A stretch of 64,000 nucleotides of DNA from Acidimicrobiaceae bacterium. Lineage in GTDB: Bacteria > Actinomycetota > Acidimicrobiia > Acidimicrobiales > Aldehydirespiratoraceae. Positions 52,436 to 61,370 of the stretch are shown piece after piece; within the stretch, counting starts at the first letter, position 1, and the number at the start of each line of letters is the position of its first letter. Under the pieces are notes generated by a model. That model made no database searches. It saw only the letters and a program-made list of their open reading frames with translations, and was not told the DNA's origin. The stretch covers positions 35,657-99,656 of the forward strand of contig JAERSO010000052.1 of NCBI GenBank assembly GCA_016845585.1. Reading direction: 5' to 3'. Made by a program: the position numbers and the translations under genes.

Positions 52436-53662
52436 TCACGACGCGGCGAGGGCAGGCCGCGCTCGGATCGAATCGTGCGCGGCGGCGGATGCCTTCTTGC
52501 TCAACATGTAGCTGATGTGGCCGGCGTTGAAGAATTCGAGTTCGGGCTCGCCGAGGTGGTTCCACAACGGCAGCAGCTGGTCGACCGGGTCGGCGAAGCG
52601 GTCGGCCATCGCACCGAGCAGCAGGATGCGCTCGCGCGGCACCAGCGGTTCGAGTTCGAGCGGGTCGACCGGGGCGTAGGCGGCGCGGGCTCGCTGGTAC
52701 AGGTCGGCGGCTTCGTCGGGCTCGACGGTGGTGCCCAGATGCCGGGTGAACAGTCGGGCGAAGTCGGTGGCCGGGCAGCTGATGACGACCGAGGCGAGAT
52801 CCGGATCGAGTCCGACGAGCATGGATGCGACGTAGCCGCCAAGCGAGTAGCCGTGGACGCTGACGTCGGTGGCGCCCTGATCGCGGATCCAGGCGATGGT
52901 GCGCCGGACGTCCCAGACGCTCTGGGAGAGTCCGTGGAAGTTGGTGCTGATGTCGAGGTTGAGAAATGAGCCGCGCTCACCTTCCGGCCCTCCCGACCGA
53001 GGACCGTGGTGCGGCAGGATCGGCATGGCCACGTTCAGTCCGAGTTCGTCGGCAAGGGTCTCGACACGGAAGATGCGGGTGTCGAGTTCGGGGCGGCCGC
53101 TGTCGGAGGGGTGGACCAACACGACCCATGGACGCCCGGGTTCGGACTGGCGGCGAAGCCCTACATGAACGGTGGCATTCTCGTCGCTACCGGCCTCAGA
53201 GGTGCACCAACGTTCGCGGCCCGGCGCGTCGACGTGCGGCTCCCAGCCGCTGGAGAAGGTCAGCCACTCGCCGTCGATCGCTCCGAACCGACGAGGTTCG
53301 ATGGCCGTATCCACCGGGGCTTCGGGGTCGCGATGAAAGGCTCGGCCGTTGCCCTCGGTCCCTCGGCTCTCGTGGTGATCGGCCAGCGCGGCGAAGTCTC
53401 GAAGTGACGAGCTGAACGCCTCGGGCGAGAGCGCAGACTTGTCGGCCTCGAAGTAGATGAAGATGAGTTCGTCGAGAATCGCGTGGAGTCCGGCGAACGG
53501 CGACGGGTCGGCGTTGTGGTACCCCTTGGCCGCGAACCGGCGGGTGCGCTCGCCCGTGAGGGCCTTGCGGGTGAACGACATCGAGCGAAGATGGGCCCGC
53601 CATGTGGCCTCCGACATGTTGCGGAGGCGTCGTCCGAATTGATGTGCGTTTCGTGTCGTCAT
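52436..53662 (-). CDS. Alpha/beta hydrolase family protein
   Basis: A 408-residue hydrolase. The first ~120 residues are basic and helical (RRLRNMSEATWRAHLRSMSF). The alpha/beta core holds WVVLVHPSDSGRPELDTRIF, the nucleophile elbow VHGYSLGGYVASMLVG (GYSLGG), and a C-terminal histidine in FFNAGHISYMLSKK. No signal peptide is seen. The overall layout resembles the ABHD18-type hydrolases of unknown substrate. It is convergent with the TetR gene and divergent from the meta-cleavage operon, 206 bases away. Confidence 0.82.
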   Translation of the reverse strand: MTTRNAHQFGRRLRNMSEATWRAHLRSMSFTRKALTGERTRRFAAKGYHNADPSPFAGLHAILDELIFIYFEADKSALSPEAFSSSLRDFAALADHHESRGTEGNGRAFHRDPEAPVDTAIEPRRFGAIDGEWLTFSSGWEPHVDAPGRERWCTSEAGSDENATVHVGLRRQSEPGRPWVVLVHPSDSGRPELDTRIFRVETLADELGLNVAMPILPHHGPRSGGPEGERGSFLNLDISTNFHGLSQSVWDVRRTIAWIRDQGATDVSVHGYSLGGYVASMLVGLDPDLASVVISCPATDFARLFTRHLGTTVEPDEAADLYQRARAAYAPVDPLELEPLVPRERILLLGAMADRFADPVDQLLPLWNHLGEPELEFFNAGHISYMLSKKASAAAHDSIRARPALAAS

Positions 53663-53868
53663 GAAGGTTGCGCGCGACCCACCCGGGGTCGTCTCGGGGG
53701 GGGATCTCCTCTGACAGTAGTACCGGCTCGCTCTCTGCCGTTCAACCTCAGCCGCTCAACCCGCCGCTCTCGATCCCTGTTGCGCGCTGCCGCTCGGCTC
53801 TGCCACCATCTCGCCCAACTCGCGTCCGAGAGCATCTCGGCGCGGGGCGACTCACCCGGGAGAAGAGC

Positions 53869-54681
53869 GTGACGACTAGTTCACAGATCGAGGAGGCCGC
53901 AGCCGCGTTGCGAGCGGCCGATCGGAATCTCACCCCGATCTCGCCCATCCGTGAGACGCTCGGTGTGGCCGACGACATCGACGTCGGCTACGCCGTCCAG
54001 GAGCTCAACACCGCGGCTGCTGTCGCTGCTGGTCGCCGTATCAGCGGCCGCAAGATCGGCATCACGTCGAAGGCAGTCATGGCGCAGGTCGGTGTCGACC
54101 AGCCAGACTTCGGCACCCTCTTCGTCGACATGGAGTACGGCGACGGCGTGCCGATTCCTGCGGGCCGGCTCCTCCAGCCCCGCGCCGAGGCCGAGGTGGC
54201 GCTGGTGCTCCAGCACGATCTCGACCAGGACCAACACTCGTTCAACGACATCATCGCCGCGACTGCGTACGCCCTGCCGTCGATCGAAATCGTCGACAGC
54301 CGAATCGCCGGCTGGGACATTCGACTGGTCGACACCGTCGGCGACAACGCGAGCTGCGGCGTCTACGTGCTCGGAGGTCGCCCGGTTCCCCTGGCGGCCG
54401 TCGATCTGCGAACCATCCCGATGCAGATGGAGATCGACGGCGAGGTGGTCTCGACCGGATCGGGGGAGGAGTGCCTGGGGCATCCGCTCAACGCAGCCCG
54501 CTGGCTGGCCAACACCATGGCGTCGCGGGGCACTCCGTTGCGGGCCGGCGATGTGGTCATGACGGGTGCGCTCGGGCCCATGGTGCCACTCGCCCCCGGC
54601 AATGCGGTCGTCGCCTCATTCGGCGACCTCGGTACTGTCACAACGAAACTCGAAGACCCCGCTACGGAGGATGCCCAGTGA
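53869..54681 (+). CDS. 2-hydroxypenta-2,4-dienoate hydratase (2-keto-4-pentenoate hydratase)
   Basis: A 270-residue member of the fumarylacetoacetate-hydrolase superfamily, MhpD/BphH/HsaE branch: [20 protein letters not shown] then [44 protein letters not shown] and [14 protein letters not shown] are its metal-binding and substrate motifs. It adds water to 2-hydroxypentadienoate, giving 4-hydroxy-2-oxovalerate, after extradiol ring cleavage. GTG 53869 follows GGGAGAAG. The stop overlaps the dehydrogenase start. The following two genes complete the lower meta-cleavage pathway, leaving little doubt about function; the ring-cleavage enzyme itself is not in the window. Confidence 0.92.
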   Translation: MTTSSQIEEAAAALRAADRNLTPISPIRETLGVADDIDVGYAVQELNTAAAVAAGRRISGRKIGITSKAVMAQVGVDQPDFGTLFVDMEYGDGVPIPAGRLLQPRAEAEVALVLQHDLDQDQHSFNDIIAATAYALPSIEIVDSRIAGWDIRLVDTVGDNASCGVYVLGGRPVPLAAVDLRTIPMQMEIDGEVVSTGSGEECLGHPLNAARWLANTMASRGTPLRAGDVVMTGALGPMVPLAPGNAVVASFGDLGTVTTKLEDPATEDAQ

Positions 54682-55601
54682 AGACAGCGATCATCGGATC
54701 GGGAAACATCGGCACCGATCTGCTCATCAAGGCCCAACACGCCTCGGACACGATCGACGTCATCGCCATGTGCGGGATCGATCCCGAGTCCGACGGTTTG
54801 GCGAAGGCGCGCAAGGCGGGCGTGGCCACCACCTCAGACGGGGTCGAAGGTCTCGTCGGGTTGCCGGAGTTCTCCGACGTCGAACTCGTCTTCGACGCCA
54901 CATCGGCCGGCGCCCATCTCCATCACGACGAGGTGTTGCGAGCCGAAGGCAAGCGGATCCTCGATCTCACCCCCGCCGCTGTCGGGCCGTATGTGGTTCC
55001 GACGGTGAACCTCGACGAGCACCTGGATGCGCCGAATGTGAACATGGTGACCTGCGGTGGCCAGGCCACTGTTCCGATCGTCGCGGCGATCGGTCGAGTG
55101 GCTCCGGTCGAGTACGGCGAGATCGTGTCATCGGTGTCCTCCCGCTCGGCGGGCCCGGGTACGCGGGCCAACATCGACGAATTCACCGAGACCACCGCAA
55201 AGGCGATCGAAGTCGTCGGTGGGGCCGGTCTCGGCAAGGCGATCATCGTGTTGAACCCGGCTGAGCCGCCGCTCATCATGCGCAACACGGTCTTCTGTCT
55301 GACGCAGACGGGTGAACCGGAGGCGTACACCAAGGCCGTCGAGGAGATGGTCGAACGGGTCCAGGAGTACGTGCCCGGCTACCGGCTGAAGCAACGGGTG
55401 CAGGTCGACCGGATCACCGAAGAGGACCCGGTGCGCATCCCCGAGCTCGATCGCAAGTTCACGGGCTGGAAGATCTCGGTGTTTCTCGAGGTGGAGGGCG
55501 CCGGCCACTACCTGCCCCCCTACGCGGGCAACCTCGACATCATGACGTCGGCGGCCCTGCGAACGGCTGAGGAGATCAGCGCGAGGGGAGCGTCGGCATG
55601 A
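54678..55601 (+). CDS. Acetaldehyde dehydrogenase (acylating)
   Basis: A 307-residue CoA-acylating aldehyde dehydrogenase of the BphJ/MhpF/HsaG family. The NAD fold is [18 protein letters not shown]. The catalytic cysteine is in [19 protein letters not shown], and [19 protein letters not shown] plus [17 protein letters not shown] are the hallmark strings. It oxidises acetaldehyde or propanal channelled from the aldolase to acyl-CoA. GTG 54678 overlaps the previous stop (GTGA), and its stop overlaps the aldolase ATG. The normal physical complex with the aldolase fits this coupling. Confidence 0.95.
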   Translation: MKTAIIGSGNIGTDLLIKAQHASDTIDVIAMCGIDPESDGLAKARKAGVATTSDGVEGLVGLPEFSDVELVFDATSAGAHLHHDEVLRAEGKRILDLTPAAVGPYVVPTVNLDEHLDAPNVNMVTCGGQATVPIVAAIGRVAPVEYGEIVSSVSSRSAGPGTRANIDEFTETTAKAIEVVGGAGLGKAIIVLNPAEPPLIMRNTVFCLTQTGEPEAYTKAVEEMVERVQEYVPGYRLKQRVQVDRITEEDPVRIPELDRKFTGWKISVFLEVEGAGHYLPPYAGNLDIMTSAALRTAEEISARGASA

Positions 55602-56638
55602 GCGACTCGATCGAGCTCTACATCCAGGACGTGACCCTGCGCGATGGCATGCACGCCATCCGGCACCGCTACGGCATCGACCATGTCCGCACCATCACCC
55701 GGGCCCTCGACGAAGCAGGGGTGGACGCGATCGAGGTCACCCACGGCGATGGCCTTGGTGGCTCGTCGTTCAACTACGGCTTCGGCGCCCACACCGACTG
55801 GGAGTGGATCGAAGAGGCAGCCGACCTGTGTCAGAACTCCGTGCTCACGGTGTTGCTGGTGCCGGGCATCGGCACCATCGAGGACCTGGAGCAGGCGTAC
55901 CGCCTCGGGGCCCGGTCGGTCCGCGTGGCCACGCACTGCACCGAGGCCGATGTGGCGGCCCAACACATCGCCAAGGCCCGCGAACTCGGCATGGATGTGT
56001 CGGGCTTCTTGATGATGGCCCACATGAACGAGCCCGAGCCGCTGTCGAAGCAGGCCTTGCTGATGGAGAGTTACGGGGCTCACTGTGTCTACATCACCGA
56101 TTCGGGCGGCCGTTTGACGATGGGTGACGTGCGCGATCGGATGCATGCCTACCGGCGGGTGCTCAACCCCGAGACCCAGATCGGCATCCATGCTCATCAC
56201 AACCTGACCTTCGGCGTGGCCAACTCGGTCGTGGCCGTCGAGGAGGGCTGTTACCGAGTCGATGCATCGCTCGCCGGGATGGGGGCCGGTGCCGGCAACT
56301 GTCCGATCGAGGCATTCATCGCCGTGGCGAACCTCGAGGGCTGGCGCCATCGCTCCGATGTCGCCGCACTGATGGATGCAGCCGAAGACCTCGTGCGGCC
56401 GTTGCAGGATCGCCCGGTGAGAGTCGACCGGGAGACCCTCAGCCTCGGCTACGCCGGGGTGTACTCCAGCTTCCTTCGCCACGCCGAGGCGGCTGCCGAG
56501 CTGTACGACCTGGACACCCGCGACATCCTCATGGAGCTCGGCGAGCGGCGGATGGTCGGAGGGCAGGAGGACATGATCGTCGACGTTGCTCTCGACCTGG
56601 TGTCGGCGCGTGAGTCGGCTGGCGACGTCGACGTATGA
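55598..56638 (+). CDS. 4-hydroxy-2-oxovalerate aldolase
   Basis: A 346-residue class II aldolase of the DmpG/BphI/HsaF family. It has the N-terminal [20 protein letters not shown] (metal-binding D), the [15 protein letters not shown] segment, [20 protein letters not shown], the metal histidines in [17 protein letters not shown], and the C-terminal communication domain. It splits 4-hydroxy-2-oxovalerate into pyruvate and acetaldehyde (or the 6-carbon homologue into propanal). It overlaps the dehydrogenase gene and the downstream metallo-hydrolase gene by 4 bases each. Confidence 0.95.
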   Translation: MSDSIELYIQDVTLRDGMHAIRHRYGIDHVRTITRALDEAGVDAIEVTHGDGLGGSSFNYGFGAHTDWEWIEEAADLCQNSVLTVLLVPGIGTIEDLEQAYRLGARSVRVATHCTEADVAAQHIAKARELGMDVSGFLMMAHMNEPEPLSKQALLMESYGAHCVYITDSGGRLTMGDVRDRMHAYRRVLNPETQIGIHAHHNLTFGVANSVVAVEEGCYRVDASLAGMGAGAGNCPIEAFIAVANLEGWRHRSDVAALMDAAEDLVRPLQDRPVRVDRETLSLGYAGVYSSFLRHAEAAAELYDLDTRDILMELGERRMVGGQEDMIVDVALDLVSARESAGDVDV

Positions 56639-57990
56639 GCTTCGCGGACGACTGGAAGGCGAAGGGCAAGCACCGCCTCGCCGTGATCACCGAGAACCCC
56701 GAGGTGATGGACGTCATCCTCGGCGGTGGCCAGTTCGGTGGTGACTATTCGGTCGCGATCGCCAACCGTATGTACAGCCGCACGAACGGCCCCGCCCTCA
56801 CCGACGCCAGCGACAACGTCGTCGTCGAGCAGCACGCGCCAGGCGTCCATCTCATCCGGCTCCCGATCGTGAACATCGCAGCATTCGAGACCGGCGACGG
56901 GCTCGTGCTCGTCGACGCCGGCTATGCCCCGGCGGGCCATGCCCTGGTCGCCGCGGTCGAATCGATCACCTCGTTGCCGGTGCACACGATCATCCTCACG
57001 CACTTCCACTGTGACCACGCGTTCGGCGCATGGGCGCTCTTCGAGGCAGGACACGCGCCGGACCTCGTGGCCACGGCCGCGTTCGAGACGGAGCTACAGG
57101 CCGATATCGACACGTGGGGGCTCAACGTCCGTTTCAACAACCAACACCCTGACGATGTGCCCCAGGGATGGGAACGAGCCTTCACCCCGACCATCACGTT
57201 CCACGACCAGATGATTCTCACCGTCGGCGGTATCGAGTTCCATCTCACCCACCACCGCGGCGAAACCGAGGATCAACTCTGGGTCTGGGTTCCCGAGCAC
57301 GCGACCATCGTGAGCGCCGACTATTACCAGCCGTTCCTCCCCAACGCCGGCAACGGTAAGCGGCGCCAACGCCATGTCGCCGAGTGGTCCACCGCCCTGC
57401 GTTCGATGGCGGACTGTGCACCTCAGTTGGTGTTGCCCATGCACGGTCCAGCGATCACCGACCCGGCCGAGGCCCAGGACCGGCTCCGCGCACACGCGGA
57501 CATCCTGGCCAGCATCGACCGCCAGGTGCGCGACGGCTTGAATGCCGGCATCCGCGGAGACGTCGTCGTCGAGTCGGTCACGATGCCGGCCGAGCACGCC
57601 GACCGCGACGACATCGAGGAGGTGTACAGCACCGTCCGTGACATCGCCCGGATGGCAGCCGGCCAGTACACGGGCTGGTGGGATGAGATCCCGGCCCACT
57701 GGCGAGCTCCCCGGTACGAGACGCTCTCCGCCGAAGTCGCCACGCTGGCCGGTGGTGCTGATGCCCTCATCCGGCGAGCCGAGGAACTGCTCGACGACGA
57801 CCTTCGTCTCGCCTGTGAGCTCGGCGACATGGCTCACTACGCAGCTCCTGACGACGAGGTCATCGGTCGCAGAGTGATCGCCGTCTGGGTGGAACGCATC
57901 GCTCGCGAACGTACGCCCACGCAGGAAGCGTTGGTCTATCTCGACCACCTCGCCGACCTGCGGTCGGGTCTGTCGGAGCCGACGTCATGA
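56635..57990 (+). CDS. Metallo-beta-lactamase fold hydrolase, alkylsulfatase-like
   Basis: A 451-residue MBL-fold protein. The metal motif appears as [20 protein letters not shown] (HxHxDH) near residue 121-126. Further ligands lie in [20 protein letters not shown] and VLPMHGPAI. The C-terminal ~150 residues ([20 protein letters not shown]) form a helical region like the alkylsulfatase dimerisation domain. The ATGA overlaps on both sides show it belongs to the meta-cleavage operon, so a hydrolytic step on an ester, sulfate or lactone of that pathway is likely. The exact bond is unknown. Confidence 0.85.
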   Translation: MSFADDWKAKGKHRLAVITENPEVMDVILGGGQFGGDYSVAIANRMYSRTNGPALTDASDNVVVEQHAPGVHLIRLPIVNIAAFETGDGLVLVDAGYAPAGHALVAAVESITSLPVHTIILTHFHCDHAFGAWALFEAGHAPDLVATAAFETELQADIDTWGLNVRFNNQHPDDVPQGWERAFTPTITFHDQMILTVGGIEFHLTHHRGETEDQLWVWVPEHATIVSADYYQPFLPNAGNGKRRQRHVAEWSTALRSMADCAPQLVLPMHGPAITDPAEAQDRLRAHADILASIDRQVRDGLNAGIRGDVVVESVTMPAEHADRDDIEEVYSTVRDIARMAAGQYTGWWDEIPAHWRAPRYETLSAEVATLAGGADALIRRAEELLDDDLRLACELGDMAHYAAPDDEVIGRRVIAVWVERIARERTPTQEALVYLDHLADLRSGLSEPTS

Positions 57991-59438
57991 CAGCCGAAGC
58001 GGACATCGAGCGGTGGGATCTCGACGCCGATGTCGTCGTCATCGGTGCCGGCTGTGCCGGATTCTCCGCGGCGATCGGTGCCGCCGAGGCCGGCGCCGAC
58101 GTCATCGTCCTGGAGCGCACCGGCGGTTGGGGCGGTGCGTCGTCTCAATCAGGCGGGCTCATCTATCTCGGTGGAGGCACCGCACTGCAACAGGCGTGCG
58201 GCATCCACGACACGCCCGAGGCCATGGCAGCGTTCCTGCGCGCGGCTACGGGCCCCGGCGCCAATGACGAGAAGATCGAGATCTATTGCGAGGGCTCGGT
58301 CGCCCACTACGACTGGTTGGTCGAGTGTGGTGTCCCGTTCAAGGCCGAGCTGTTCACCGAGCCGGGTTGGGAACCGCCCGGCGACGAAGGTCTGATGTTT
58401 TGTGGCGGCGAGGCCGCACACCCCTTCCGCGAGATCGCTGCACCCGCCCCACGCGGGCATGTCCCCCAGATGAGAGACAAGCGGACGGGGGAGAGGGGCG
58501 GAGGGTGGATGCTCATGCACCATCTCGCCTCCACGGTCGAGCGTCACGGGGTCGACCTGAGATTCGACACCGCCGTGCGATCGCTCGTGGTCGGCGCCGG
58601 CGGTGATGTCGTCGGGGTGATCGCCCGCCACATGGGCGAGGACGTGTCGGTTCGGGCGCGGCACGGTGTCGTCCTGGCCTCGGGCGGATTCGTGCAGAAC
58701 GTCGACATGCTGGCCCAACACGCTCCGCAGCTCGAAGGCTGGGCGAAGATCGGCACCGACGGCGACGACGGACTCTCCATCCGCCTCGCCCAGGGCCTCG
58801 GTGCCGCGGTCGTCCACATGAACGCCGGCGAATCGGCCATCAGCGTCGACCCGGGCCTTCTCGTGCGGGGCATCCTCGTCGATCGGCAGGGACAGCGATT
58901 CATCAACGAGGACAGCTACCCGGGGCGCGTCGGCCAGAAGGTGCTCAACGAACGCCAGGGCGAGTCGTTCCTCCTGCTCGACGAGGAGGCATACGACGAG
59001 GACGCGGCTCGCCGGTTCGGGCTTCGGCTGTCGTGGGTCTGCGAGACGGTGGAGGAGTTGGAGACCGACATGGGTCTGCCGGCCGGATCCCTCCAGGCCA
59101 CCGTCGAGACCTACAACCGGCATGCCGCCAACGGTGAGGACCCCCTGTTCCACAAGAGCGAGCGTTGGCTCCGTCCCCTCGAGGGGGCGATCGGAGCGAT
59201 CGATCTGCGACTCGGCATGTACACCTTCGCCACGTTCACCCTCGGAGGCTTGGACACCACGATCGACGGCGAGGTCCGCCATGTCGACGGCTCCACAGTC
59301 CCTGGTCTCTTCGCCGCCGGCCGCACGACGTCGGGCATTCCGGCCGTCGGGTACGTGAGCGGAACGTCCCTCGGCGATGGCACGTTCTTCGGACGGCGAG
59401 CCGGGGCGGCAGCGGCCGGGAGCCCACGGTCGGTCTGA
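57987..59438 (+). CDS. FAD-dependent oxidoreductase, 3-ketosteroid-delta1-dehydrogenase-like
   Basis: A 483-residue flavoprotein of the fumarate reductase/KstD superfamily. The FAD fold is ADVVVIGAGCAGFSAAIGAA, then LERTGGWGGASSQSGGLIYL and VLASGGFVQN. The C-terminal GLFAAGRTTSGIPAVGYVSG followed by TSLGDGTFFGRRAG closes the FAD site as in KstD-like proteins. It is somewhat shorter than typical KstD (about 510-560 residues). In mycobacterial steroid loci kstD lies beside hsaE-hsaG-hsaF, the same set found here, so a ring dehydrogenation role in steroid-like or terpenoid catabolism is plausible. Substrate unproven. Confidence 0.85.
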   Translation: MTAEADIERWDLDADVVVIGAGCAGFSAAIGAAEAGADVIVLERTGGWGGASSQSGGLIYLGGGTALQQACGIHDTPEAMAAFLRAATGPGANDEKIEIYCEGSVAHYDWLVECGVPFKAELFTEPGWEPPGDEGLMFCGGEAAHPFREIAAPAPRGHVPQMRDKRTGERGGGWMLMHHLASTVERHGVDLRFDTAVRSLVVGAGGDVVGVIARHMGEDVSVRARHGVVLASGGFVQNVDMLAQHAPQLEGWAKIGTDGDDGLSIRLAQGLGAAVVHMNAGESAISVDPGLLVRGILVDRQGQRFINEDSYPGRVGQKVLNERQGESFLLLDEEAYDEDAARRFGLRLSWVCETVEELETDMGLPAGSLQATVETYNRHAANGEDPLFHKSERWLRPLEGAIGAIDLRLGMYTFATFTLGGLDTTIDGEVRHVDGSTVPGLFAAGRTTSGIPAVGYVSGTSLGDGTFFGRRAGAAAAGSPRSV

Positions 59439-59496
59439 GCCCGACGAATGACCGGTGGTTGTCTGTCGGCCGGAGTGCCGCCACACTCTTGACCCA

Positions 59497-60696
59497 ATGG
59501 CTACCGACGACATGACCGACGCCGACCCCGCGGTCGCCCAGATCCTCGAGGACTGCGCTCGGCTGCTCGCCGACCACGACCCGGCTTCGACGCCGGCCGC
59601 CGAGTTTCTGGGCCACCAGTACGACAGAGGCCTGGCATGGGTACAACACCCCGAAGGCCACGGCGGCCGCGGCCTGAGTCTGCAGCTGCAAACCGTGGTC
59701 AATGATCGCCTGTTCGCCGAGGGCGCCCCGTCGGCCAATGCCAGGAGTCCGATCGGCTACGGCATGGGTGCGCCGACCCTGGTCACGCACGGTTCCGAGG
59801 AGCAGAAGTCCCGCTATCTCCGGCCCCTCTTCACGGGCGAGGAAATGTGGTGTCAGCTGTTCTCCGAACCCGGCGCGGGATCGGACCTCGCCGGTCTCTC
59901 CACGCGTGCCGTGCGAGATGGTGACGAGTGGGTCATCAACGGGCAGAAGGTGTGGACCACGCTCGGCCATGTGTCGAAGTGGGGCCTGCTCGTGGCCCGC
60001 AGCGATCCGAGCCAGCCCAAGCACAAGGGGCTCACCTACTTCGTGATCGACATGCACCAGCCGGGCGTCGAAGTCCGGCCCCTCCGACAGATGACGGGTG
60101 AGGCCGAGTTCAACGAGGTCTACTTCACCGACGCACGGGTTCCTGACAGCGCACGCGTGGGAGCGGTCGGCGACGGGTGGCGCGTCGCACTCACGACGCT
60201 GATGAACGAACGCGTCGCGATCGGCGGCACGGTTCCGGCGCGAGGCAGTGGTCCGATCGCGATGTTGGTCGACGAGTGGCAGAGGCGCCCCGGGGATGCC
60301 CGTGCCCGGGACCAATTGATGTCGCTGTGGGCCCGGGCCGAGGTCCTGCGGTTGACCAACATTCGGGCGGCGGAGAACCGCAAGCGGGGGAACCCGGGGC
60401 CCGAGGGTTCGGTTTCGAAAGTGGTCTATGCCGAACTCAACAAGGACATCACGAGTTTCACGATGAATGTCGTGGGTCCCGAGGCGATGTTGTACGACAA
60501 CTACGAGCTGGGGCGCCCCGACACCGCGATGAATCTCACGTCGCCACAGATGGCGTTCTTGCGGCGCCGGGCGAACTCGATCGAGGGAGGTTCGTCGGAG
60601 GTGTTGAAGAACACCATCGGCGAGCGGGTGCTCGGGCTACCCGGTGACGTGCGCGTCGACAAGGATCGGCCGTGGATCGAAGTTCCCCGGAGCTGA
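59497..60696 (+). CDS. Acyl-CoA dehydrogenase
   Basis: A 399-residue acyl-CoA dehydrogenase: CQLFSEPGAGSDLAGLSTRA, INGQKVWTTLGHVSKWGLLV, KGLTYFVIDMHQPGVEVRPL, and the C-terminal SIEGGSSEVLKNTIGERVLG. The GGSSEVLKN form with LP.DVRVDKD is typical of the FadE17/FadE-type partners in sterol side-chain oxidation, though those usually work as heteromeric pairs and no second copy is adjacent. ATG 59497 lies 58 bases after the flavoprotein gene. A CACACT hexamer 9 bases upstream suggests it may have its own, leaderless transcript. Confidence 0.9.
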   Translation: MATDDMTDADPAVAQILEDCARLLADHDPASTPAAEFLGHQYDRGLAWVQHPEGHGGRGLSLQLQTVVNDRLFAEGAPSANARSPIGYGMGAPTLVTHGSEEQKSRYLRPLFTGEEMWCQLFSEPGAGSDLAGLSTRAVRDGDEWVINGQKVWTTLGHVSKWGLLVARSDPSQPKHKGLTYFVIDMHQPGVEVRPLRQMTGEAEFNEVYFTDARVPDSARVGAVGDGWRVALTTLMNERVAIGGTVPARGSGPIAMLVDEWQRRPGDARARDQLMSLWARAEVLRLTNIRAAENRKRGNPGPEGSVSKVVYAELNKDITSFTMNVVGPEAMLYDNYELGRPDTAMNLTSPQMAFLRRRANSIEGGSSEVLKNTIGERVLGLPGDVRVDKDRPWIEVPRS

Positions 60697-60705
60697 GCGC
60701 TGCGC

Positions 60706-61323
60706 TCAGCCGAGTCGAGCCTCGAGGCCGGCGATGACGGTGTCGATCTCGAAATCGAAGGCGACATCGGGGCCCGCTTCCGCGATTGCATCGATCGACT
60801 CCTGCATCGTGGTCGGCACGGCATCGCCGGTGACCCCACGAGCGATCGATGCCGCCTCACTCGGCTGCGAATCGGCGGTGAACGCGAGCCGGGTGACGAT
60901 CCACAGGGCGCGTCCGGCATCGGCCGGCGTGAACCCGGCCTCGACCATGAGGTTCATTCCCCGCTCGGCCACGTCGATGGCGGCGAGGTCGACCCCGCCA
61001 CGCATCGTGGTGATGATCCCTTCGCCGACCGCGCCGAGCTCCACCCGGATCCGCGTGGCCCACGCTCGCATCCAGGTCTGCCAGTCGGTGGCCTCGTCGC
61101 TGCTGGTCGTGAGGCGAATGACCTGCGCAGCGCCGCGCAGGACGATTTCGTCGCGGCCGGCGACGTGGGAGTAGAGCGCAGGGGTGGTGACGCCGAGGGC
61201 TTCGGCGATGGCGTCCATCGAAAATCGATCGAGGCCGATCTCGAGCGCGGAGTCGATGATCTGATCGCGGGAGATCTTCGGTGGGCGGCCTCGTCGGCGT
61301 GTGTTGGCGGGAGTGGGCATCAT
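60706..61323 (-). CDS. TetR-family transcriptional regulator
   Basis: A 205-residue regulator. The basic N-terminus TRRRGRPPKISRDQIIDSAL leads to the HTH FSMDAIAEALGVTTPALYSH followed by VAGRDEIVLRGAAQVI. The C-terminal domain resembles TetR_C proteins with WQTWMRAWATRIRVEL. ATG 61323 or 61320 starts the protein. It is divergent from the alkylsulfatase-like gene with only 47 bases between, so it very likely regulates that gene and itself. Confidence 0.92.
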   Translation of the reverse strand: MMPTPANTRRRGRPPKISRDQIIDSALEIGLDRFSMDAIAEALGVTTPALYSHVAGRDEIVLRGAAQVIRLTTSSDEATDWQTWMRAWATRIRVELGAVGEGIITTMRGGVDLAAIDVAERGMNLMVEAGFTPADAGRALWIVTRLAFTADSQPSEAASIARGVTGDAVPTTMQESIDAIAEAGPDVAFDFEIDTVIAGLEARLG

Positions 61324-61331
61324 GGACTATG

Positions 61332-61343
61332 TTAGTCGATTAA
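61332..61343. promoter_or_regulatory. Candidate TetR operator
   Basis: TTAGTCGATTAA is a near-perfect 12-bp palindrome (one G/T mismatch in six pairs), located in the 47-base gap between the divergent TetR and alkylsulfatase-like genes. TTAGTCGACTAA would be the perfect form. Confidence 0.5.
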
Positions 61344-61370
61344 GTAATTCCGAATCCGGAGCCCAGACCG

